From Panorpa germanica (taxonomy: Eukaryota > Arthropoda > Insecta > Mecoptera > Panorpidae): a stretch of 64,000 nucleotides of DNA. Below, piece by piece: positions 50,042 through 63,389 of the stretch (position 1 is the first letter of the stretch; each line of letters opens with the position of its first letter). The stretch lies in contig OY783204.1 in assembly GCA_963678705.1 (NCBI GenBank), forward strand, positions 12,720,759 through 12,784,758, in the 5' to 3' direction. The notes beneath the pieces were generated by a model. It made no database searches. It had not been told where the DNA came from and saw only the letters and a program-made list of their open reading frames with translations. The position numbers and the translations under genes are program-made.

Positions 50042-51627
50042 CGATAGATAAAAATAGTGATAATAATTAGGTTAGTGTTAGCGCTAAAACATTAAGTGGT
50101 TTAAAATTCAAGAAATCTGTAGAGATATATAAGAAAGACCTCATATAAACACTACAAATATACGGAAGACAAAAGGTTGCCGCCCACTATCAAGTAAGTC
50201 GAATAACATTAACTATAAATAATATTAAAACACAAGAATTAGTTTATATAAATGCGTGTTTTAAATAATAATGAGAGTGTAATTATTGTTTTAAGTGATT
50301 AAGTAAACAATATATGCGGTTTTCTTGGAAATAGTGATTGATCGTTCATGAACATTCAATGGTAACAAACAAATGGTAAGTAAGTAGGCATAAGTACAAG
50401 TATGTATATGAGATATTTATAGAAATTCAGTGTGCCTTTGTTGATGTCCGGTGGCCAAGTGACCTTTAAAGAATTAGACCGGCAAAAACCTATAGGTACG
50501 TCTACTGCGCTATGGAGAACTATTTTCATTGTCGAACATTATTTTACAAACCGATTACCGTTCCATGAAAAGGCAACTATCTAAGGGTTGTCCTCAGCGA
50601 TCTGTAATGGGGCCTGAGCTCTGGAACATGGTATTCGACGAGAACTGTGTTTCTTACTCGAAAGGTTGTGTAGACATATGTTTTGCCAACGATAATGTGA
50701 TCCTTATCGGTGCAAATAGTACAGAAACCATAGAAAGCCGTTCTCGACCTGCTATATATAAAATCTGTAGTTTCTTGAAGCTACAAAGCTACGAGACAAA
50801 TACAGTAACAACGAATGATAAACTTGTAACACACCTTGCGCGTGTCGCAAGGACGGAATAAAGCTTAAACTCGGCAACTATGCCGACACTATACAAGGGG
50901 GCATTTATGCTAATAGTTGTGTATTGTGCTTCGGCATGGTATTACAGGATCAATCTTCCAGATCTTCCATGCAAAGAACTATGTTATTGACGATGACGCG
51001 TTGTTGCAGAACTGTATCTACAGAAGTGGTGCAAGTGATATTGGGGACAATTCCTTTAGATTTAAAAATCACTCATGCATTTACTTAAGTACAAATTACG
51101 CTAGAACTGAAAAAATTAAATTTTGATGATTTAAAATTAATGCGACAAATTTCGAGGATTTAAAGTTAATGCGGATGTAGGATAAAAGTCTGAAGACGAT
51201 ACCAAATATATTGCTAAAGAGATGAATGCATATATGCATAAGCTCTGGCAAGACAGATGGGACTTAATACAAAAAGGAAGACCTACGTATTGGTTTACAA
51301 GGACGTTAATATTGCTTTGCAACACAAGTGGTTCCTATCTACTATGTGTGTGATCGGCTCCTGCTACTTTAGGTGAAAAAAGTGATTAAAAGTGAGAAAT
51401 TAATTATTGAAAAAAATTAAATAAATTATATGAATACTTTTTCAAACGAAAAGTATTTAAGTTTGTTTTAAATTTGTGTTAATTTACCCTAAACAAAGTG
51501 TTTTTACAAAAGTTTGACAGGTGGAAACTAGTGTTAAAAACGAATTTTTCATTACGCGTACACGCGGTCTTATAAACATAACCTCAAATTTGTAACTTTG
51601 ATGTTTGATATAAGACAATAATAAGTG
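50042..51627 (+). repeat. Array unit 33 (B type, 1,586 bp)
   Basis: ATGA is changed to ATAA at 50858, and aaaccatagaa at ~50727. Both recur in unit 37, 6,674 bp away. Left of ~50530 it differs from unit 37 (ttaagtgattaagtaaac), which bounds the duplicated block. Confidence 0.95.
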
Positions 51628-53213
51628 CGATAGACAAAAAAAGTGATAATAATTAGGTTAGTGTTAGTGCTAAAACATCAAGTGGTTTAAAATTCAAGAA
51701 ATCTGTAGAGATATATAAGGAAGACCTCATATAAACACTACAAATATACGGAAGACAAAAGGTTGCCGCCCACTATCAAGTAAGTCGAATAACATTAACT
51801 ATAAGTAATATTAAAACACAAGAATTAGTTTATATAAATGCGTGTTTTAAATAATAATGAGAGTGTATTAATTGTTATAAGTGATTAAGTGAACAATATA
51901 TGCGGTTTTCTTGGAAATAGTGATTGATCGTTCATGAACATTCAATGGTAACAAACAAATAGTAAGTAAGAAGGCATAAGTACAAGTATGTATATGAGAT
52001 ATTTATAGAAATTCAGTGTGCCTTTGTTGATGTCCGGTGGCCAAGTGACCTTTAAAGAATTAGACCAGCAAAAACCTATAGGTACGTCTACTGCGCTATG
52101 GAGAACTATTTTCATTGTCGAACATTATTTTACGAACCGATTACCGTTCCATGAAAAGGCAACTATCTAAGGGTTGTCCTCAGCGATTTGTAATGGGGCC
52201 TGAGCTCTGGAACATGGTATTCGACGAGAACTGTGTTTCTTACTCGAAAGGTTGTGTAGACATATGTTTTGCCAACGATAATGTGATCCTTATCGGTGCA
52301 AATAGTACAGAAACCCTAGAAAGCCGTTCTCGACCTGCTATATATAAAATCTGTAGTTTCTTGAAGCTACAAAGCTACGAGACAAATACAGTAACAACGA
52401 ATGATAAACTTGTAACACACCTTGCGCGTGTCACAAGGACGGAATGAAGCTTAAACTCGGCAACTATGCCGACACTATACAAGGGGGCATTTATGCTAAT
52501 AGTTGTGTATTGTGCTTCGGCATGGTATTACAGGATCAATCTTCCAGATCTTCCATGCAAAGAACTATGTTATTGACGATGACGCGTTGTTGCAGAACTG
52601 TATCTACAGAAGTGGTGCAAGTGATATTGGGGACAATTCCTTTAGATTTAAAAATCACTCATGCATTTACTTAAGTACAAATTACGCTAGAACTGAAAAA
52701 ATTAAATTTTGATGATTTAAAATTAATGCGACAAATTTCGAGGATTTAAAGTTAATGCGGATGTAGAATAAAAGTCTGGAGACGATACCAAATATATTGC
52801 TAAAGAGATGAATGCATATATGCATAAGCTCTGGCAAGACAGATGGGACTTAATACAAAAAGGAAGACCTACGTCTTGGTTTACAAGGACGTTAATATTG
52901 CTTTGCAACACAAGTGGTTCCTATCTACTATGTGTGTGATCGGCTCCTGCTACTTTAGGTGAAAAAAGTGATTAAAAGTGAGAAATTAATTATGGAAAAA
53001 AATTAAATAAATTATATGAATACTTTTTTAAACGAAAAGTATTTAAGCTTGTTTTAAATTTGTGTTAATTTACCCTAAACAAAGTGTTTTTACAAAAGTT
53101 TGACAGTTGAAAACCAGTGTTAAAAACGAATTTTTCATTACGCGTACACGCGGTCTTATAAACATAACCTCAAATTTGTAACTTTGATGTTTGATATAAG
53201 ACAATAATAAGTG
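51628..53213 (+). repeat. Array unit 34 (B type, 1,586 bp)
   Basis: Counterpart of unit 38. tacgaaccg and gaccagcaaa are shared with unit 38. agaaggcat at ~51970 and cgatttg at ~52187 are private differences. Confidence 0.95.
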
Positions 53214-55141
53214 CGATAGACAAAAAAAGTGATAATAATTAGGTTAGTGTTAGTGCTAAAACATCAAGTGGTTTAAAATTCAAGAAATCTGTAGAGATAT
53301 ATAAGGAAGACCTCATTTAAACACTACAAATATACGGAAGACAAAAGGTTGCCGCCCACTATCAAGTAAGTCGAATAACATTAACTATAAATAATATTAA
53401 AACACAAGAATTAGTTTATATTAATGCGTGTTTTTAATAATAATGAGAGTGTATTAATTGTTATAAGTGATTAAGTGAACAATATATGCGGTTTTCTTGG
53501 AAATAATGATTGATCGTTCATGAACATTCAATGGTAACAAACAAATGGTAAGTAAGTAGGCATAAGTACAAGTATGTATATGAGATATTTATAGAAATTC
53601 AGTGTGCCTTTGTTGATGTCCGGTGGCCAAGTGACCTTTAAAGAATTAGACCGGCAAAAACCTATAGGTACGTCTACTGCGCTATGGAGAACTATTTTCA
53701 TTGTCGAACATTATTATACAAACCGATTACCGTTCCATGAAAAGGCAACTATCTAAGGGTTGTCCTCAGCGATCTGTAATGGGGCCTGAGCTCTGGAACA
53801 TGGTATAAGTGATTAAGTGAACAATATATGCGGTTTTCTTGGAAATAGTGATTGATCGTTCATGAACATTCAATGGTAACAAACAAATGGTAAGTAAGTA
53901 GGCATAAGTACAAGTATGTATATGAGATATTTATAGAAATTCAGTGTGCCTTTGTTGATGTCCGGTGGCCAAGTGACCTTTAAAGAATTAGACCGGCAAA
54001 AACCTATAGGTACGTCTACTGCGCTATGGAGAACTATTTTCATTGTCGAACATTATTTTACAAACCGATTACCGTTCCATGAAAAGGCAACTATCTAAGG
54101 GTTGTCCTCAGCGATCTGTAATGGGGCCTGAGCTCTGGAACATGGTATTCGACGAGAACTGTGTTTCTTACTCGAAAGGTTGTGTAGACATATGTTTTGC
54201 CAACGATAATGTGATCCTTATCGGTGCAAATAGTACAGAAACCCTAGAAAGCCGTTCTCGACCTGCTATATATAAAATCTGTAGTTTCTTGAAGCTACAA
54301 AGCTACGAGACAAATACAGTAACAACGAATGATAAACTTGTAACACACCTTGCGCGTGTCACAAGGACGGAATGAAGCTTAAACTCGGCAACTATGCCGA
54401 CACTATACAAGGGGGCATTTATGCTAATAGTTGTGTATTGTGCTTCGGCATGGTATTACAGGATCAATCTTCCAGATCTTCCATGCAAAGAACTATGTTA
54501 TTGACGATGACGCGTTGTTGCAGAACTGTATCTACAGAAGTGGTGCAAGTGATATTGGGGACAATTCCTTTAGATTTAAAAATCACTCATGCATTTACTT
54601 AAGTACAAATTACGCTAGAACTGAAAAAATTAAATTTTGATGATTTAAAATTAATGCGACAAATTTCGAGGATTTAAAGTTAATGCGGATGTAGGATAAA
54701 AGTCTGGAGACGATACCAAATATATTGCTAAAGAGATGAATGCATATATGCATAATCTCTGGCAAGACAGATGGGACTTAATACAAAAAGGAAGACCTAC
54801 GTCTTGGTTTACAAGGACGTTAATATTGCTTTGCAACACAAGTGGTTCCTATCTACTATGTGTGTGATCGGCTCCTGCTACTTTAGGTGAAAAAAGTGAT
54901 TAAAAGTGAGAAATTAATTATGGAAAAAAATTAAATAAATTATATGAATACTTTTTCAAACGAAAAGTATTTAAGTTTGTTTTAAATTTGTGTTAATTTA
55001 CCCTAAACAAAGTGTTTTTACAAAAGTTTGACAGTTGAAAACCAGTGTTAAAAACGAATTTTTCATTACGCGTACACGCGGTCTTATAAACATAACCTCA
55101 AATTTGTAACTTTGATGTTTGATATAAGACAATAATAAGTG
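53214..55141 (+). repeat. Array unit 35 (B type, 1,928 bp, 342-bp internal duplication)
   Basis: After gaacatggtat the sequence jumps back to aagtgattaag at 53807 and repeats 342 bp. The two arms differ (aaataatg / ttattatac versus aaatagtg / ttatttta), so they came from different parental units. Confidence 0.95.
53465..54148 (+). repeat. 342-bp tandem partial duplication in unit 35
   Basis: Arms 53465-53806 and 53807-54148. The junction has a tat microhomology (catggtat and gttataag). The arms differ at several bases. Confidence 0.93.
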
Positions 55142-56715
55142 CGATAGACAAAAAAAGTGATAATAATTAGGTTAGTGTTAGTGCTAAAACATCAAGTGGT
55201 TTAAAATTCAAGAAATCTGTAGAGATATATAAGGAAGACCTCATTTAAACACTACAAATATACGGAAGACAAAAGGTTGCCGCCCACTATCAAGTAAGTC
55301 GAATAACATTAACTATAAATAATATTAAAACACAAGAATTAGTTTATATTAATGCGTGTTTTTAATAATAATGAGAGTGTATTAATTGTTATAAGTGATT
55401 AAGTGAACAATATATGCGGTTTTCTTGGAAATAGTGATTGATCGTTCATGAACATTCAATGGTAACAAACAAATGGTAAGTAAGTAGGCATAAGTACAAG
55501 TATGTATATGAGATATTTATAGAAATTCAGTGTGCCTTTGTTAATGTCCGGTGGCCAAGTGACCTTCAAAGAATTAGACCGGCAAAAACCTATAAGTACG
55601 TCTACTGCGCTATGGAGAACTATTTTCATTGTCGAACATTATTTTCCAAACCGATTACCGTTCCATGAAAAGGCAACTATCTAAAGGTTGTCCTCAGCGA
55701 TCTGTAATGGGGCCTGAGCTCTGGAACATGGTATTCGACGAGAACTGTGTTTCTCACTCGAGAGGCTGTGTAGACATATGTTTTGCCAACGATAATGTGA
55801 TCCTTATCGGTGCAAATAGTACAGAAACCCTAGAAAGCCGTTCTCGACCTGCTATATATAAAATCTGTAGTTTCTTGAAGCTACAAAGCTACGAAACAAA
55901 TACAGTAACAACGAATGATAAACTTGTAACACACCTTGCGCGTGTCACAAGGACGGAATGAAGCTTAAACTCGGCAACTATGCCGACACTATACAAGGGA
56001 GCATTTATGCTAATAGTTGTAAATTGTGCTTCGGCATGGTATTACAGGATCAATCTTCTAGATCTTTCATGCAAAGAACTATGTTATTGACGATGACGCG
56101 TTGTTGCAGAACTGTATCTACAGAAGTGGTGCAAGTGATATTGGGGACAATTCCTTTAGATTTAAAAATCACTCATGTACAAATTACGCTAAAACAAAAA
56201 AAATTAAATTTTGATGATTTAAAATTAATGCGACAAATTTCGAGGATTTAAAGTTAATGCGGCTGTAGGATAAAAGTCTGGAGACGATACCAAATATATT
56301 GCTAAAGAGATGAATGCATATATGCATAAGCTCTGGCAAGACAGATGGGACTTAATACAAAAAGGAAGACCTACGTATTGGTTTACAAGGACGTTAATAT
56401 TGCTTTACAACACAAGTGGTTCCTATCTACTATGTGTGTGATCGGCTCCAGCTACTTTAGGTGAAAAAAGTGATTAAAAGTGAGAAATAAATTATGGAAA
56501 AAAATTAAATAAATTATATGAATACTTTTTTTAACGAAAAGTATTTAAGTTTGTTTTAAATTTGTGTTAATTTACCCTAAACAAAGTGTTTTTACAAAAG
56601 TTTTACAGTTGGAAACCAGTGTTAAAAACGAATTTTTCATTACGCGTACACGCGGTCTTATAAACATAACCTCAAATTTGTAACTTTGATGTTTGATATA
56701 AGACATTAATAAGTG
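55142..56715 (+). repeat. Array unit 36 (B type, 1,574 bp)
   Basis: 12-bp deletion type. Counterpart of unit 40, with private cttctagatc near 56058. Confidence 0.95.
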
Positions 56716-58301
56716 CGATAGACAAAAAAAGTGATAATAATTAGGTTAGTGTTAGTGCTAAAACATCAAGTGGTTTAAAATTCAAGAAATCTGTAGAGAT
56801 ATATAAGGAAGACCTCATATAAACACTACAAATTTACGGAAGACAAAAGGTTGCCGCCCACTATCAAGTAAGTCGAATAACATTAACTATAAATAATATT
56901 AAAACACAAGAATAAGTTTATATAAATGCGTGTTTTAAATAATAATGATAGTGTATTAATTGTTATAAGTGATTAAGTGAACAATATATGCGGTTTTCTT
57001 GAAAATAGTGATTGATCGTTCATGAACATTCAATGGTAACAAACAAATGGTAAGTAAGTAGGCATAAGTACAAGTATGTATATGATATATTTATAGAAAT
57101 TCAGTGTGCCTTTGTTGATGTCCGGTGGCCAAGTGACCTTTAAAGAATTAGACCGGCAAAAACCTATAGGTACGTCTACTGCGCTATGGAGAACTATTTT
57201 CATTTTCGAACATTATTTTACAAACCGATTACCGTTCCATGAAAAGGCAACTATCTAAGGGTTGTCCTCAGCGATCTGTAATGGGGCCTGAGCTCTGGAA
57301 CATGGTATTCGACGAGAACTGTGTTTCTTACTCGAAAGGTTGTGTAGACATATGTTTTGCCAACGATAATGTGATCCTTATCGGTGCAAATAGTACAGAA
57401 ACCATAGAAAGCCGTTCTCGACCTGCTATATATAAAATCTGTAGTTTCTTGAAGCTACAAAGCTACGAGACAAATACAGTAACAACGAATGATAAACTTG
57501 TAACACACCTTGCGCGTGTCGCAAGGACGGAATAAAGCTTAAACTCGGCAACTATGCCGACACTATACAAGGGGGCATTTATGCTAATAGTTGTGTATTG
57601 TGCTTCGGCATGGTATTACAGGATCAATCTTCCAGATCTTCCATGCAAAGAACTATGTTATTGACGATGACGCGTTGTTGCAGAACTGTATCTACAGAAG
57701 TGGTGCAAGTGATATTGGGGACAATTCCTTTAGATTTAAAAATCACTCATGCATTTACTTAAGTACAAATTACGCTAGAACTGAAAAAATTAAATTTTGA
57801 TGATTTAAAATTAATGCGACAAATTTCGAGGATTTAAAGTTAATGCGGATGTAGGATAAAAGTCTGAAGACGATACCAAATATATTGCTAAAGAGATGAA
57901 TGCATATATGCATAAGCTCTGGCAAGACAGATGGGACTTAATACAAAAAGGAAGACCTACGTATTGGTTTACAAGGACGTTAATATTGCTTTGCAACACA
58001 AGTGGTTCCTATCTACTATGTGTGTGATCGGCTCCTGCTACTTTAGGTGAAAAAAGTGATTAAAAGTGAGAAATTAATTATTGAAAAAAATTAAATAAAT
58101 TATATGAATACTTTTTCAAACGAAAAGTATTTAAGTTTGTTTTAAATTTGTGTTAATTTACCCTAAACAAAGTGTTTTTACAAAAGTTTGACAGGTGGAA
58201 ACTAGTGTTAAAAACGAATTTTTCATTACGCGTACACGCGGTCTTATAAACATAACCTCAAATTTGTAACTTTGATGTTTGATATAAGACAATAATAAGT
58301 G
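56716..58301 (+). repeat. Array unit 37 (B type, 1,586 bp)
   Basis: The left half resembles unit 22 (aagaataag, cttgaaaatag). cattttcgaac at 57201 recurs at 63875 in unit 41. The right half copies unit 33. Confidence 0.95.
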
Positions 58302-59887
58302 CGATAGACAAAAAAAGTGATAATAATTAGGTTAGTGTTAGTGCTAAAACATCAAGTGGTTTAAAATTCAAGAAATCTGTAGAGATATATAAGGAAGACC
58401 TCATATAAACACTACAAATATACGGAAGACAAAAGGTTGCCGCCCACTATCAAGTAAGTCGAATAACATTAACTATAAGTAATATTAAAACACAAGAATT
58501 AGTTTATATAAATGCGTGTTTTAAATAATAATGAGAGTGTATTAATTGTTATAAGTGATTAAGTGAACAATATATGCGGTTTTCTTGGAAATAGTGATTG
58601 ATCGTTCATGAACATTCAATGGTAACAAACAAATAGTAAGTAAGTAGGCATAAGTACAAGTATGTATATGAGATATTTATAGAAATTCAGTGTGCCTTTG
58701 TTGATGTCCGGTGGCCAAGTGACCTTTAAAGAATTAGACCAGCAAAAACCTATAGGTACGTCTACTGCGCTATGGAGAACTATTTTCATTGTCGAACATT
58801 ATTTTACGAACCGATTACCGTTCCATGAAAAGGCAACTATCTAAGGGTTGTCCTCAGCGATCTGTAATGGGGCCTGAGCTCTGGAACATGGTATTCGACG
58901 AGAACTGTGTTTCTTACTCGAAAGGTTGTGTAGACATATGTTTTGCCAACGATAATGTGATCCTTATCGGTGCAAATAGTACAGAAACCCTAGAAAGCCG
59001 TTCTCGACCTGCTATATATAAAATCTGTAGTTTCTTGAAGCTACAAAGCTACGAGACAAATACAGTAACAACGAATGATAAACTTGTAACACACCTTGCG
59101 CGTGTCACAAGGACGGAATGAAGCTTAAACTCGGCAACTATGCCGACACTATACAAGGGGGCATTTATGCTAATAGTTGTGTATTGTGCTTCGGCATGGT
59201 ATTACAGGATCAATCTTCCAGATCTTCCATGCAAAGAACTATGTTATTGACGATGACGCGTTGTTGCAGAACTGTATCTACAGAAGTGGTGCAAGTGATA
59301 TTGGGGACAATTCCTTTAGATTTAAAAATCACTCATGCATTTACTTAAGTACAAATTACGCTAGAACTGAAAAAATTAAATTTTGATGATTTAAAATTAA
59401 TGCGACAAATTTCGAGGATTTAAAGTTAATGCGGATGTAGGATAAAAGTCTGGAGACGATACCAAATATATTGCTAAAGAGATGAATGCATATATGCATA
59501 AGCTCTGGCAAGACAGATGGGACTTAATACAAAAAGGAAGACCTACGTCTTGGTTTACAAGGACGTTAATATTGCTTTGCAACACAAGTGGTTCCTATCT
59601 ACTATGTGTGTGATCGGCTCCTGCTACTTTAGGTGAAAAAAGTGATTAAAAGTGAGAAATTAATTATGGAAAAAAATTAAATAAATTATATGAATACTTT
59701 TTTAAACGAAAAGTATTTAAGCTTGTTTTAAATTTGTGTTAATTTACCCTAAACAAAGTGTTTTTACAAAAGTTTGACAGTTGAAAACCAGTGTTAAAAA
59801 CGAATTTTTCATTACGCGTACACGCGGTCTTATAAACATAACCTCAAATTTGTAACTTTGATGTTTGATATAAGACAATAATAAGTG
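58302..59887 (+). repeat. Array unit 38 (B type, 1,586 bp)
   Basis: Second-block counterpart of unit 34, with gtaggcat and cgatctg at the positions where unit 34 is private. Confidence 0.95.
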
Positions 59888-61815
59888 CGATAGACAAAAA
59901 AAGTGATAATAATTAGGTTAGTGTTAGTGCTAAAACATCAAGTGGTTTAAAATTCAAGAAATCTGTAGAGATATATAAGGAAGACCTCATTTAAACACTA
60001 CAAATATACGGAAGACAAAAGGTTGCCGCCCACTATCAAGTAAGTCGAATAACATTAACTATAAATAATATTAAAACACAAGAATTAGTTTATATTAATG
60101 CGTGTTTTTAATAATAATGAGAGTGTATTAATTGTTATAAGTGATTAAGTGAACAATATATGCGGTTTTCTTGGAAATAATGATTGATCGTTCATGAACA
60201 TTCAATGGTAACAAACAAATGGTAAGTAAGTAGGCATAAGTACAAGTATGTATATGAGATATTTATAGAAATTCAGTGTGCCTTTGTTGATGTCCGGTGG
60301 CTAAGTGACCTTTAAAGAATTAGACCGGCAAAAACCTATAGGTACGTCTACTGCGCTATGGAGAACTATTTTCATTGTCGAACATTATTATACAAACCGA
60401 TTACCGTTCCATGAAAAGGCAACTATCTAAGGGTTGTCCTCAGCGATCTGTAATGGGGCCTGAGCTCTGGAACATGGTATAAGTGATTAAGTGAACAATA
60501 TATGCGGTTTTCTTGGAAATAGTGATTGATCGTTCATGAACATTCAATGGTAACAAACAAATGGTAAGTAAGTAGGCATAAGTACAAGTATGTATATGAG
60601 ATATTTATAGAAATTCAGTGTGCCTTTGTTGATGTCCGGTGGCCAAGTGACCTTTAAAGAATTAGACCGGCAAAAACCTATAGGTACGTCTACTGCGCTA
60701 TGGAGAACTATTTTCATTGTCGAACATTATTTTACAAACCGATTACCGTTCCATGAAAAGGCAACTATCTAAGGGTTGTCCTCAGCGATCTGTAATGGGG
60801 CCTGAGCTCTGGAACATGGTATTCGACGAGAACTGTGTTTCTTACTCGAAAGGTTGTGTAGACATATGTTTTGCCAACGATAATGTGATCCTTATCGGTG
60901 CAAATAGTACAGAAACCCTAGAAAGCCGTTCTCGACCTGCTATATATAAAATCTGTAGTTTCTTGAAGCTACAAAGCTACGAGACAAATACAGTAACAAC
61001 GAATGATAAACTTGTAACACACCTTGCGCGTGTCACAAGGACGGAATGAAGCTTAAACTCGGCAACTATGCCGACACTATACAAGGGGGCATTTATGCTA
61101 ATAGTTGTGTATTGTGCTTCGGCATGGTATTACAGGATCAATCTTCCAGATCTTCCATGCAAAGAACTATGTTATTGACGATGACGCGTTGTTGCAGAAC
61201 TGTATCTACAGAAGTGGTGCAAGTGATATTGGGGACAATTCCTTTAGATTTAAAAATCACTCATGCATTTACTTAAGTACAAATTACGCTAGAACTGAAA
61301 AAATTAAATTTTGATGATTTAAAATTAATGCGACAAATTTCGAGGATTTAAAGTTAATGCGGATGTAGGATAAAAGTCTGGAGACGATACCAAATATATT
61401 GCTAAAGAGATGAATGCATATATGCATAAGCTCTGGCAAGACAGATGGGACTTAATACAAAAAGGAAGACCTACGTCTTGGTTTACAAGGACGTTAATAT
61501 TGCTTTGCAACACAAGTGGTTCCTATCTACTATGTGTGTGATCGGCTCCTGCTACTTTAGGTGAAAAAAGTGATTAAAAGTGAGAAATTAATTATGGAAA
61601 AAAATTAAATAAATTATATGAATACTTTTTCAAACGAAAAGTATTTAAGTTTGTTTTAAATTTGTGTTAATTTACCCTAAACAAAGTGTTTTTACAAAAG
61701 TTTGACAGTTGAAAACCAGTGTTAAAAACGAATTTTTCATTACGCGTACACGCGGTCTTATAAACATAACCTCAAATTTGTAACTTTGATGTTTGATATA
61801 AGACAATAATAAGTG
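59888..61815 (+). repeat. Array unit 39 (B type, 1,928 bp, 342-bp internal duplication)
   Basis: Same 342-bp duplication and same junction as unit 35 (jump at 60480/60481), so it was duplicated as part of the 6,674-bp block. ggctaagtgacc at 60299 is private. Confidence 0.95.
60139..60822 (+). repeat. 342-bp tandem partial duplication in unit 39
   Basis: Arms 60139-60480 and 60481-60822, with a junction identical to that in unit 35. Confidence 0.93.
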
Positions 61816-63389
61816 CGATAGACAAAAAAAGTGATAATAATTAGGTTAGTGTTAGTGCTAAAACATCAAGTGGTTTAAAATTCAAGAAATCTGTAGAGAT
61901 ATATAAGGAAGACCTCATTTAAACACTACAAATATACGGAAGACAAAAGGTTGCCGCCCACTATCAAGTAAGTCGAATAACATTAACTATAAATAATATT
62001 AAAACACAAGAATTAGTTTATATTAATGCGTGTTTTTAATAATAATGAGAGTGTATTAATTGTTATAAGTGATTAAGTGAACAATATATGCGGTTTTCTT
62101 GGAAATAGTGATTGATCGTTCATGAACATTCAATGGTAACAAACAAATGGTAAGTAAGTAGGCATAAGTACAAGTATGTATATGAGATATTTATAGAAAT
62201 TCAGTGTGCCTTTGTTAATGTCCGGTGGCCAAGTGACCTTCAAAGAATTAGACCGGCAAAAACCTATAAGTACGTCTACTGCGCTATGGAGAACTATTTT
62301 CATTGTCGAACATTATTTTCCAAACCGATTACCGTTCCATGAAAAGGCAACTATCTAAAGGTTGTCCTCAGCGATCTGTAATGGGGCCTGAGCTCTGGAA
62401 CATGGTATTCGACGAGAACTGTGTTTCTCACTCGAGAGGCTGTGTAGACATATGTTTTGCCAACGATAATGTGATCCTTATCGGTGCAAATAGTACAGAA
62501 ACCCTAGAAAGCCGTTCTCGACCTGCTATATATAAAATCTGTAGTTTCTTGAAGCTACAAAGCTACGAGACAAATACAGTAACAACGAATGATAAACTTG
62601 TAACACACCTTGCGCGTGTCACAAGGACGGAATGAAGCTTAAACTCGGCAACTATGCCGACACTATACAAGGGAGCATTTATGCTAATAGTTGTAAATTG
62701 TGCTTCGGCATGGTATTACAGGATCAATCTTCCAGATCTTTCATGCAAAGAACTATGTTATTGACGATGACGCGTTGTTGCAGAACTGTATCTACAGAAG
62801 TGGTGCAAGTGATATTGGGGACAATTCCTTTAGATTTAAAAATCACTCATGTACAAATTACGCTAAAACAAAAAAAATTAAATTTTGATGATTTAAAATT
62901 AATGCGACAAATTTCGAGGATTTAAAGTTAATGCGGCTGTAGGATAAAAGTCTGGAGACGATACCAAATATATTGCTAAAGAGATAAATGCATATATGCA
63001 TAAGCTCTGGCAAGACAGATGGGACTTAATACAAAAAGGAAGACCTACGTATTGGTTTACAAGGACGTTAATATTGCTTTACAACACAAGTGGTTCCTAT
63101 CTACTATGTGTGTGATCGGCTCCAGCTACTTTAGGTGAAAAAAGTGATTAAAAGTGAGAAATAAATTATGGAAAAAAATTAAATAAATTATATGAATACT
63201 TTTTTTAACGAAAAGTATTTAAGTTTGTTTTAAATTTGTGTTAATTTACCCTAAACAAAGTGTTTTTACAAAAGTTTTACAGTTGGAAACCAGTGTTAAA
63301 AACGAATTTTTCATTACGCGTACACGCGGTCTTATAAACATAACCTCAAATTTGTAACTTTGATGTTTGATATAAGACATTAATAAGTG
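61816..63389 (+). repeat. Array unit 40 (B type, 1,574 bp)
   Basis: Counterpart of unit 36. gctacgagac near 62555 and gagataaatg near 62984 are differences from it. Confidence 0.95.

Larger units (their letters stand above)
50530..57203 (+). repeat. Higher-order repeat, 6,674-bp four-unit block, copy 1
   Basis: Contains units of 1,586, 1,586, 1,928 and 1,574 bp (phase-shifted). The next 6,674 bp repeats it, including rare features: ATAA at 50858, the 342-bp internal duplication, and the 12-bp deletion. The left edge lies between ~50528 and ~50727, where private matches to the second copy begin. Confidence 0.93.
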
